In this document: in pieces, positions 1 through 4,956 of the stretch
Position numbering within the stretch: the first letter of the stretch is position 1
Layout: the number at the start of each line of letters is the position of its first letter
From: Hennigella sp045599065
GTDB taxonomy: Bacteria > Bacillota_I > Bacilli_A > Mycoplasmatales > Mycoplasmoidaceae
Length of the DNA stretch: 5,577 nucleotides
Reading direction: 5' to 3'
NCBI GenBank assembly: GCA_045599065.1
Contig: JAZRVJ010000060.1
Span: 1-5,577 of the forward strand
Notes under the pieces: generated by a model
What the model was told of the DNA's origin: nothing
Databases searched by the model: none
What the model saw: the letters and a program-made list of their open reading frames with translations, nothing else
Program-made: the position numbers and the translations under genes

Positions 1-1
1 T

Positions 2-94
2 GATGTTACATTTGTTACATCAACAAATAGTGATAAGGAAGCTAAAGCTTTACTTGAAGCAATTGGTTTACCTTTCATTAAGAAAAAACAATAA
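2..94 (+). CDS. rplE: Large-subunit ribosomal protein L5 (uL5), C-terminal end only
   Basis: Only the last 30 codons are present, ending in TAA at 92-94; the gene begins before the window. The tail D-V-T-F-V-T-S-T-N-S followed by E-A-K-A-L-L-E-A-I-G-L-P-F matches the end of bacterial L5, where a beta strand leads into the closing E-A-x-x-L-L-x-x-x-G-x-P-F helix and turn. A short basic tail I-K-K-K-Q follows. L5 binds 5S rRNA in the central protuberance of the 50S subunit and contacts P-site tRNA. Its place just before rpsN is the standard spc-operon position, which supports the call despite the small fragment. The stop codon overlaps the SD of rpsN. Confidence 0.93.
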   Translation, partial: DVTFVTSTNSDKEAKALLEAIGLPFIKKKQ

Positions 95-103
95 GGAGAG
101 AAT

Positions 104-289
104 ATGGCAAAAAAATCATTAAGAGTAAAAGCTAACAGAAAGCCAAAATATAAAACTCGTGGTTACACAAGATGCGTAAGATGCGGACGTGTTCACGGTG
201 TTAACAGAAAATATGGCTTGTGTCGTTTATGCTTTAGAGAATTAGCATACAAAGGTGCTATTCCAGGCGTAAAGAAAGCTAGCTGATAG
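104..289 (+). CDS. rpsN: Small-subunit ribosomal protein S14, short zinc-binding type (uS14)
   Basis: This 61-residue protein is the short C+ form of S14, which binds 16S rRNA in the head of the 30S subunit. A zinc ribbon is complete: C24-x2-C27 and C40-x2-C43. The following F-R-E-L-A-Y-K-G-x-I-P-G-V-K-K-A-S is the family signature. Under the standard code the frame would end at the TGA at 284-286, one residue short. Read as Trp, the protein ends in the usual K-K-A-S-W and stops at TAG 287-289. I therefore extend the gene to 289. The start ATG follows an AAGGAGAG SD at 93-100 and gives the usual M-A-K-K-S N-terminus. The gene is 9 nt after rplE and 14 nt before rpsH. Confidence 0.98.
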
Positions 290-293
290 GAGG
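283..293 (+). promoter_or_regulatory. rpsN end / rpsH SD junction, copy 1 of an 11-nt repeated motif
   Basis: The 11-mer CTGATAGGAGG combines the terminal Trp codon (TGA), the TAG stop and the SD core AGGAGG. An overlapping second purine stretch, AGGAGAG at 291-297, lies 6 nt before ATG 304 and is better spaced for rpsH. The same 11-mer recurs at 696-706. Seen directly; the SD role is inferred from spacing. Confidence 0.85.
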
Positions 294-303
294 AGAGATA
301 AAT

Positions 304-702
304 ATGTTTATGGATCCTATTGCTGATTTAATCAGCAAACTAAATAATGCTAACAGAGCAAGACTAAATACTGTTAAGATTCAAACTTCAAGATTAACAA
401 CAGCAATTGTTGAAATTTTGAAAGATGAAGGTTATATCTCAAACTTTGTTGTTAAAAAAGTTGGTAAGACACCAAAACAAATAACAATTATTTACCTAAA
501 GTATAAAAATCAAACACCTGTAATTAATGGTTTAAGACAAATCTCTAAACCAGGACTAAGGGTTTATACAGCATATGAAAATATGCCACGTGTATTAAAC
601 GGCTTAGGTATTGCAATAGTCTCAACAAGTCATGGTGTTATGACAAACAAAAAAGCTTACAAAGCTAGAATCGGTGGCGAAGTAATCGCTTACATCTGAT
701 AG
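304..702 (+). CDS. rpsH: Small-subunit ribosomal protein S8 (uS8)
   Basis: This 132-residue protein has the normal length of bacterial S8, a primary 16S rRNA binder in the body of the 30S subunit. The N-terminal D-P-I-A-D-L-I-S-K-L-N-N-A-N matches the conserved D-P-I-A-D-M-L-x-R-I-R-N-A opening. The C-terminal S-T-S-H-G-V-M-T and G-G-E-V-I-A-Y-I are the conserved RNA-binding end. A TGA at 697-699 is read as Trp, followed by TAG at 700-702, so the protein ends in Y-I-W, a common S8 ending. A second ATG at 310 is possible, but ATG 304 is better spaced from the SD (6 nt from AGGAGAG) and gives the usual M-x-M-x-D-P-I-A-D start. In E. coli S8 also represses the spc operon, but the known target lies at rplE, upstream of this window. 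Confidence 0.97.
320..338 (+). repeat. Perfect inverted repeat at codons 6-12 of rpsH
   Basis: TTGCTGATT at 320-328 and AATCAGCAA at 330-338 are exact reverse complements around a single T. In mRNA this could form an 8-bp stem with a UUA triloop, starting 13 nt after the start codon. It lies in conserved codons (I-A-D-L-I-S-K), so protein constraint could have produced it by chance. Any regulatory role is speculative. Confidence 0.6.
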
Positions 703-706
703 GAGG
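696..706 (+). promoter_or_regulatory. rpsH end / rplF SD junction, copy 2 of the 11-nt motif
   Basis: CTGATAGGAGG is identical to 283-293. It contains the terminal TGA (Trp) codon, the TAG stop and the AGGAGG SD at 701-706, which lies 4 nt before the rplF ATG. Stop and SD overlap by two bases, which favours re-initiation by the terminating ribosome. Confidence 0.85.
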
Positions 707-710
707 CAAT

Positions 711-1283
711 ATGTCACATAAAGGAAATAAGTTAATTAATATCATTTCTGGTACAACTGTAGACATTGCTCCTAGCGTTGTAACAGTAAAAGGTCCATTA
801 GGAGAATTAAAAGTCAATTATCCTAAAGACCTAATTAAAGTTGAAAAGGTTGACAACCACATCAAAGTTAGCCGTGTTAATGATGAAAAGCAAACAAAAA
901 TGTACCACGGTACAGTAAATGCTAACATCAATAATGCTGTTATTGGAGTTAACCAAGGCTTTAAGAAAACATTAAAGATTGTTGGTGTTGGTTATAAAGC
1001 AGCTGTAACTAATGGTAAATTAGTTTTAGCTATTGGCTATAGCCACCCAGTAGAATTTGTTATTCCTCAAGGTTTAAAGGTACTTTGTCCAAGTGCTATT
1101 CAAATCGAAATATCAGGATATGACAAAATTGTAGTAGGTGAATTTGCAGCAAAAGTTCGTGCTGTAAGACCGCCCGAACCATATAAAGGAAAAGGAATAA
1201 TGTACTTTGGTGAACACATTATTCGTAAAGTTGGTAAAACTGCTGAAGCTGCAACAGGTGGAGCTGCTCCAGCTAAGAAATAA
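711..1283 (+). CDS. rplF: Large-subunit ribosomal protein L6 (uL6)
   Basis: This 190-residue protein is L6, which sits on the 50S subunit near the factor-binding site and contacts 23S rRNA around the sarcin-ricin loop. It has the usual two repeated domains: the first includes V-T-V-K-G-P-L-G-E-L near residues 24-33, and the second ends with the diagnostic R-P-P-E-P-Y-K-G-K-G-I around 153-163. Bacterial L6 is usually about 175-180 residues and ends soon after the R-K-x-G-K-T segment. Here residues 177-190 add an Ala/Gly-rich tail ending A-A-P-A-K-K. The start M-S-H-K-G-N-K matches the family's M-S-R-I-G-K-x opening and follows an AGGAGG SD. The stop is TAA, 14 nt before rplR. Confidence 0.97.
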   Translation: MSHKGNKLINIISGTTVDIAPSVVTVKGPLGELKVNYPKDLIKVEKVDNHIKVSRVNDEKQTKMYHGTVNANINNAVIGVNQGFKKTLKIVGVGYKAAVTNGKLVLAIGYSHPVEFVIPQGLKVLCPSAIQIEISGYDKIVVGEFAAKVRAVRPPEPYKGKGIMYFGEHIIRKVGKTAEAATGGAAPAKK

Positions 1284-1297
1284 CGAGGAGTTAAATT

Positions 1298-1657
1298 ATG
1301 AAAAAATTTAATAAGACAAGAAAACAAGCAAGAGATATACGTCATGGACGTATCACTACTAAATTCAAAAAATCTGGTAGTGAATTACCTCGTTTAATTG
1401 TTACTAAAACAAACGCTCACATTATTGCACAAATCTTTGATGACAATAAAGGAGTTACTTTAGTTAGTTCATCATCAAAACAACTAAAGCTTAAAAATGG
1501 TAATAAAGACGCTGCCGCTAAAGTAGGAGCAGATGTTGCTAAAAAAGCATTAGCTAAGAAAATTAAGAAAGTTAGCTTTGACCGTGGCGGAAACAAATAC
1601 CATGGTAGAGTTGCTGCATTAGCTGATGCTGCAAGAAAAGAAGGACTAGTATTCTAA
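1298..1657 (+). CDS. rplR: Large-subunit ribosomal protein L18 (uL18)
   Basis: This 119-residue protein has the normal length of L18, which together with L5 holds 5S rRNA in the central protuberance. The basic N-terminal arm (M-K-K-F-N-K-T-R-K-Q-A-R) is followed by P-R-L-I-V-T-K-T-N-A-H-I-I-A-Q-I-F-D-D, matching the conserved P-R-L-x-V-x-R-S-x-x-H-I-x-A-Q-x-x-D-D. The end, F-D-R-G-G-N-K-Y-H-G-R-V-A-A-L-A-D-A-A-R-K-E-G-L-V-F, is the family signature. The SD GAGGAG at 1285-1290 is 7 nt before the ATG. A minus-strand open frame over the L6/L18 boundary is a shadow. Confidence 0.98.
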   Translation: MKKFNKTRKQARDIRHGRITTKFKKSGSELPRLIVTKTNAHIIAQIFDDNKGVTLVSSSSKQLKLKNGNKDAAAKVGADVAKKALAKKIKKVSFDRGGNKYHGRVAALADAARKEGLVF

Positions 1658-1662
1658 TATGG

Positions 1663-1667
1663 AAGGA
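1663..1667 (+). promoter_or_regulatory. Shine-Dalgarno that sets the rpsE start at 1674
   Basis: AAGGA (within GGAAGGA, 1661-1667) is 6 nt before ATG 1674. It falls inside the frame that would begin at the earlier ATG 1659. The nearest SD-like stretch to 1659, AAGGA at 1641-1645, is 13 nt away, too far for good pairing. This favours 1674 as the true start. Confidence 0.75.
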
Positions 1668-1673
1668 AATAAA

Positions 1674-2432
1674 ATGGAAAACAAAGTAGAACAACCAAAG
1701 GTTGAAGACAAAAAACCTGAAGCTAAAGTTGAAAAACCAGCTGAAGCTAAAAAGGTTGAAGTTAAACCAGAAGTTAAAACTGAAAAACCTGCTGAGGTTA
1801 CAAAGACTGAAGCAAAACCAGAACCTAAAAAAGCAGAAGCAAAAGCTGACAAACCAGTTGATGCTAAGAAAGTAGTTAAAGCTGATAAGAAGGCTGATGG
1901 TAAGGATAATAAAAAGGACGAAAGAAGACCTTTTGTTAGAAAGCCAAGAACTTCTATTGATGGGTTTAACGAAAAAGTTGTGGCTATTAAGCGTATTTCA
2001 AAAACAACTAAAGGTGGTAGAAACATGCGTTTCTCTGTGTTAGTTGTTATTGGAGACAAAAAAGGCCAAGTAGGTTTTGGTATGGGAAAATCTGTTGAAA
2101 TTCCTAATGCTATGAAAAAAGCAACTAAGAATGCTAGAAACAATATTACTAAAGTAACAATGAATAAACGTGGCACACTTTACCATGAAGTACTTGGTAA
2201 ATCATGCGCTGCAAAAGTTTTACTAAAACCAGCACCTGAAGGTACAGGTATTGTTGCCGGTGGTGCAATCCGTGCTGTAATCGAACTTGCCGGATTCAAA
2301 GATGTTTACACTAAGAACATGGGCAAAAATACAGCTGTTAATATGATTAGAGCAACTATTAACGGTCTAAAAGCTCAAAAGACTCCTTCTTACATCGCAA
2401 CTATGCGTGATAAGAAAGTATCTGAACTATAA
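1674..2432 (+). CDS. rpsE: Small-subunit ribosomal protein S5 (uS5) with long low-complexity N-terminal extension
   Basis: With the start at 1674 this is a 252-residue protein; bacterial S5 is commonly about 165 residues. S5 lies at the mRNA entrance of the 30S subunit and helps decoding accuracy and mRNA unwinding. The canonical part begins near residue 97: F-N-E-K-V-V-A-I-K-R-I-S-K-T-T-K-G-G-R-N-M-R-F-S is the S5 N-terminal double-strand RNA-binding fold, with the spectinomycin-loop K-G-G intact. V-G-F-G-M-G-K then leads to the C-terminal domain (G-T-G-I-V-A-G-G-A-I-R-A-V-I-E-L-A-G). Residues 1 to about 93 are almost only K, E, A, P, V, T and D, with 25 Lys and 21 acidic residues in the first 83. 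This part is probably disordered. An upstream in-frame ATG at 1659 would add five residues but has a poor SD. The stop TAA overlaps the rplO SD. No rpmD follows. Confidence 0.97.
   Translation: MENKVEQPKVEDKKPEAKVEKPAEAKKVEVKPEVKTEKPAEVTKTEAKPEPKKAEAKADKPVDAKKVVKADKKADGKDNKKDERRPFVRKPRTSIDGFNEKVVAIKRISKTTKGGRNMRFSVLVVIGDKKGQVGFGMGKSVEIPNAMKKATKNARNNITKVTMNKRGTLYHEVLGKSCAAKVLLKPAPEGTGIVAGGAIRAVIELAGFKDVYTKNMGKNTAVNMIRATINGLKAQKTPSYIATMRDKKVSEL
1728..1829 (+). repeat. Two tandem 51-nt (17-residue) repeats in the S5 N-terminal extension
   Basis: Residues 19-35 and 36-52 of S5 align without gaps. 11 of 17 residues and 39 of 51 bases match, counted by eye. The shared frame is x-E-K-P-A-E-x-x-K-x-E-x-K-P-E-x-K. 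A looser partial copy, D-K-P-V-D-A-K-K at residues 59-66, follows out of register. This suggests growth of the extension by in-frame duplication, then divergence. Confidence 0.8.
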
Positions 2433-2444
2433 GGAGATTAAATT

Positions 2445-2891
2445 ATGAAACTAAATAATTTAAAATACACAAAAGGATCTAGAGACCACAAAGTTAAAAC
2501 TTTAGGTCGTGGTTATGGATCTGGTATGGGTAAAAGATCTACTAGAGGACAAAAAGGTCAACATGCTAGAAAATCTGGTAACGTTAGACAAGGTTTCGAA
2601 GGTGGACAAACTCCTTTATACCGTAAGATTCCTAAAGTAGGTTTCAACAATGCTAACTTTGCAAAAAAGATATTAGTTTTAACAACTGATCAAATTGCAA
2701 ATATGAAAGTTGTTGACCGTAAATCTTTAATTGCTAAGAGAATGCTTTCTAAAAACTCTAAAGCAATGATTAAAATCATTGCTGGCAAGAAAGCACTTAA
2801 AGCTCCTATTGAAGTATCTGTAAACCAAATTACAGAAGGAGCTAAGAAAATTATTACTTCTGCAAAAGGAAAAGTAACAATCGTTAAATAA
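2445..2891 (+). CDS. rplO: Large-subunit ribosomal protein L15 (uL15)
   Basis: This 148-residue protein is L15, a late-assembly protein threaded through domain II of 23S rRNA in the 50S subunit. The Gly/Arg/Lys-rich extended N-terminus is textbook: M-K-L-N-N-L-K, then G-R-G-Y-G-S-G-M-G-K-R-S-T-R-G-Q-K-G-Q, then F-E-G-G-Q-T-P-L-Y-R-K-I-P-K-V-G-F. The globular C-terminal half (from about residue 75) is less conserved, as usual. The SD AAGGAG at 2431-2436 overlaps the rpsE stop and is 8 nt from the ATG. The gene follows rpsE directly, where many bacteria have rpmD. It ends in TAA, 5 nt before secY. Confidence 0.98.
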   Translation: MKLNNLKYTKGSRDHKVKTLGRGYGSGMGKRSTRGQKGQHARKSGNVRQGFEGGQTPLYRKIPKVGFNNANFAKKILVLTTDQIANMKVVDRKSLIAKRMLSKNSKAMIKIIAGKKALKAPIEVSVNQITEGAKKIITSAKGKVTIVK

Positions 2892-2896
2892 TTGTC

Positions 2897-4330
2897 ATGG
2901 CAAACAATCAAAACAACACAACAAATAATGGAAATAAAGTAAAACAAACTTTTAAATCCATTTTCACAAATAAAACAGTATTAGTTTCATTACTAATTAC
3001 CTTTTTCTTTGTGTTGTTTTATCACATAGGTACAATGTTAACTTTACCTTTGGTAAAATTGCCAGAAAGCTATGAATCACCTGGCTCGTTTGTTGATATG
3101 CTTAACTTGTTATCGGCAGGTGGACTAGAACATATGTCTATTTTTGCTATTGGTTTAGGTCCTTATATTACTAGCCAAATTATTATTCAATTATTGTCTA
3201 GCGATTTAATCAAACCTTTAACAAAGATGGCAAAAGCAGGTGAAAGAGGTAAAAAGAAACTAGAAATTATTACTAGACTATTAACTTTACCTTTCTGCTT
3301 TGTTCAAGCATATGCAACGATTGCTTTAATGCTTTCATCAAGAACAAGCACCGGTATCTCCATTATTACTTTTGCTGGCGAAACAGTTACATCAATCTCT
3401 GACGTTCCTCCGCTTGAAATGTTCTGCTTAATGTTATTGCTTACAGCCGGAACATATGTTGCCATCTTCGTGGGCGATATGATCACTAAAAGAGGTGTTG
3501 GTAACGGAGTTACAACATTAATTCTTGTAGGTATTGTTGCACAAATATTTAGTAGCTTTAGGAATATGTTTCATGCTATTGCTGACAAATTAAGTGGTAC
3601 AAACCAAGTAACAATTGTATTAAGTTGTATCCTTTATACAATCTTGTTCATTGCTTTGTTATTAGTAGTTGTCTATATTAACGGAGCAACAAGAAAGATT
3701 CCTATTCAACAAACAGGACAAGGTTTAATTGATGATAAGAAAGAATTACCTTATTTACCAATTAAGCTTAATGCCGCAGGTGTTATTCCAGTAATCTTTG
3801 CTTCGTCTGTTATTACCATTCCTGGAACAATTGCTCAATTTATTCCAAATGGTCCAGCAAAATGATTTATTGAAGACTGATTAACACTTGATAGTGGAGT
3901 TGGAGTTGCAATTTACTTTGTGTTGATTATTCTGTTTAGCTTCTTCTATTCATATATTCAAATCAATCCTCAACAAATTGCTGAAAACTTCCAAAAAGCT
4001 GGTAAGTTTATTCCTGGTGTTAGAGTAGGCGATGACACTGAAAAGCATATTTCTAAAGTATTGTTTAGAATTAACTGAATTGGTGCGCCATTCTTGGCAA
4101 TCATCGCTTCTATTCCTTATATTATTGCCATTGCCACTGGCATTCCTTCAGGAATGAGTCTATCTGGAACAGGTATTATCATTATGGTAACCGCCAGCCT
4201 AGAATTATGGGCAGCAATTAAATCCGCTACCACAACCAGTGGTTATGTGGCAACAAGAAGAAATATTGAGCAATCTAAATTTGAAAAAGATGAATCTGAT
4301 AAAGATAAGAAGGTAACACAATTATGATAA
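2897..4330 (+). CDS. secY: Preprotein translocase channel subunit SecY (four TGA-encoded Trp)
   Basis: SecY is the membrane channel that exports and inserts proteins, working with SecE, SecG and the SecA motor. The 477-residue protein needs code 4: TGA at 3863, 3878, 4076 and 4325 give Trp 323, 328, 394 and 477, and TAA 4328-4330 is the stop. Ten hydrophobic segments can be picked out, the first near residues 27-48. Family landmarks are G-L-G-P-Y-I-T-S-Q-I-I-I-Q-L-L (TM2), G-E-R-G-K-K-K in the TM2-3 loop, G-N-G-V-T-T-L-I (TM5), N-A-A-G-V-I-P-V-I-F-A-S-S (TM7, from about 292) and F-I-P-G-V-R before TM9, with Arg376 equivalent to the conserved SecA-interaction Arg. The N-terminus (about 1-25) is Asn/Gln/Thr-rich and the C-terminal tail is highly charged, so the protein is longer than the usual 430 or so residues. 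An in-frame TAA at 2885 leaves ATG 2897 as the only normal start, yet no SD lies close to it. Its end overlaps adk by 7 nt. Confidence 0.97.
4307..4314 (+). promoter_or_regulatory. Shine-Dalgarno for adk inside the secY 3' end
   Basis: AAGAAGGT ends 9 nt before ATG 4324 and 15 nt before the alternative ATG 4330. The spacing favours 4324. That start also gives an N-terminus of the usual length (M-I-M-I-L-L-G-A-P-G, compare M-R-I-I-L-L-G-A-P-G in E. coli). Confidence 0.65.
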
Positions 4331-4956
4331 TGATTTTATTAGGTGCTCCTGGATCAGGAAAAGGCAGTCTTTCAAACATCTTGAAGGAAAAATATGGTTT
4401 TATCCATATTTCAACTGGAGATTTATTTAGAAAAACTATTGCTCAAGATACACCACTTGCAAATCAACTTAAACAAGTTATGCTTTCAGGTAATCTAGTT
4501 GATGATGATTTAACTAACGAAGTAGTTAGACAAGAAATCATGAGAATCAACAACAAAGATGCCAACATTATCTTTGACGGTTATCCAAGAAACATAGTTC
4601 AACTTGAATACTTAAACAGTTTAGTTAAAGTTGATTATGCAATAGATGTAGTGGTAGAAGAAAAGGAAATCATGAAAAGAATTACTGGGCGAAGAGTATG
4701 CCCAGTCTGCAAAGAGATTTACAACATTTACTACAAGAAACCTAAAGTAGAAAACGTTTGTGATAAAGACGGCTCTTTGCTAGTGCAAAGAAATGATGAC
4801 CAAGAAGGTGTTGTCATTCAACGTTACAAGAATTACTTAACATTAAATGCACCATTAGTTGCTAAATGTAAAGAAATGAACATTTATCATGCAATTAATA
4901 ATGAAAAGTTAGATGATGCAATTAATCAAATTAAAGGAATTTGTAATTTAAAATAA
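4324..4956 (+). CDS. adk: Adenylate kinase, zinc-LID type
   Basis: This 210-residue cytosolic enzyme interconverts ATP + AMP and 2 ADP. The P-loop is G7-A-P-G-S-G-K-G-S15, with Ser in place of the common Thr at the end. S-T-G-D-L-F-R (30-36) and D-G-Y-P-R (85-89) are the AMP-binding and catalytic Arg segments; the second is more often D-G-F-P-R. The LID domain carries C126-x2-C129-x16-C146-x2-D149, the Cys3-Asp zinc site seen in the Bacillus type. Q-R-N-D-D (155-159) and R167 complete the LID Arg/Asp set. The length is close to the family's roughly 215 residues. The start at 4324 overlaps the secY end and the stop TAA 4954-4956 shares one base with the map ATG. Translation of all three is probably coupled. 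Confidence 0.98.
   Translation: MIMILLGAPGSGKGSLSNILKEKYGFIHISTGDLFRKTIAQDTPLANQLKQVMLSGNLVDDDLTNEVVRQEIMRINNKDANIIFDGYPRNIVQLEYLNSLVKVDYAIDVVVEEKEIMKRITGRRVCPVCKEIYNIYYKKPKVENVCDKDGSLLVQRNDDQEGVVIQRYKNYLTLNAPLVAKCKEMNIYHAINNEKLDDAINQIKGICNLK
4684..4706 (+). repeat. Perfect 7-bp G+C-rich inverted repeat in the adk LID coding region
   Basis: ACTGGGC (4684-4690) and GCCCAGT (4700-4706) are exact reverse complements separated by 9 nt. The arms stand out in A+T-rich DNA. No U-tract follows, so this is not a terminator. It covers codons for T-G-R-R-V-C-P-V, including the first zinc Cys. A function is not shown. Confidence 0.45.
4774..4791 (+). repeat. Perfect 7-bp inverted repeat with 4-nt loop in adk
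   Basis: TCTTTGC (4774-4780) and GCAAAGA (4785-4791) flank the loop TAGT. It codes for S-L-L-V-Q-R near the end of the LID domain, about 70 nt after the hairpin at 4684-4706. No U-tract follows. It could be chance. Confidence 0.45.

Noticed and set aside
1..94. S8 autoregulatory mRNA site known from the E. coli spc operon
   Set aside because: In E. coli it lies around the rplX-rplE junction and rplE start, which is outside this window; nothing comparable can be judged here.
1100..1345. Minus-strand open frame over the rplF/rplR boundary
   Set aside because: It runs opposite two clear ribosomal-protein genes, and its translation shows no recognisable motif.
1646..2176. A 176-codon minus-strand open frame opposite rpsE
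   Set aside because: It is the shadow of the Lys/Glu/Ala-rich S5 arm. Its Leu/Ser/Phe/Thr-rich product resembles no family I recognise, and it lies opposite a certain gene with no separate SD context seen.
2690..2947. Minus-strand open frame over the rplO/secY boundary, hydrophobic
   Set aside because: Hydrophobicity comes from the complement of Lys- and Asn-rich codons; it is opposite certain genes.
3304..3486. Minus-strand 60-codon open frame inside secY
   Set aside because: Short, wholly inside secY, with no motif.
3866..4093. Apparent gap or frameshift splitting secY into two fragments
   Set aside because: The breaks are TGA codons in one uninterrupted frame that encodes SecY TM8 and the F-I-P-G-V-R segment; under code 4 there is no gap.
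4230..4250. Bulged hairpin near the secY 3' end (CCAC-AACC / GGTT-AT-GTGG)
   Set aside because: Stem is interrupted by a 2-nt bulge, no U-tract follows, and it lies in secY coding sequence; not a terminator and too weak to call.
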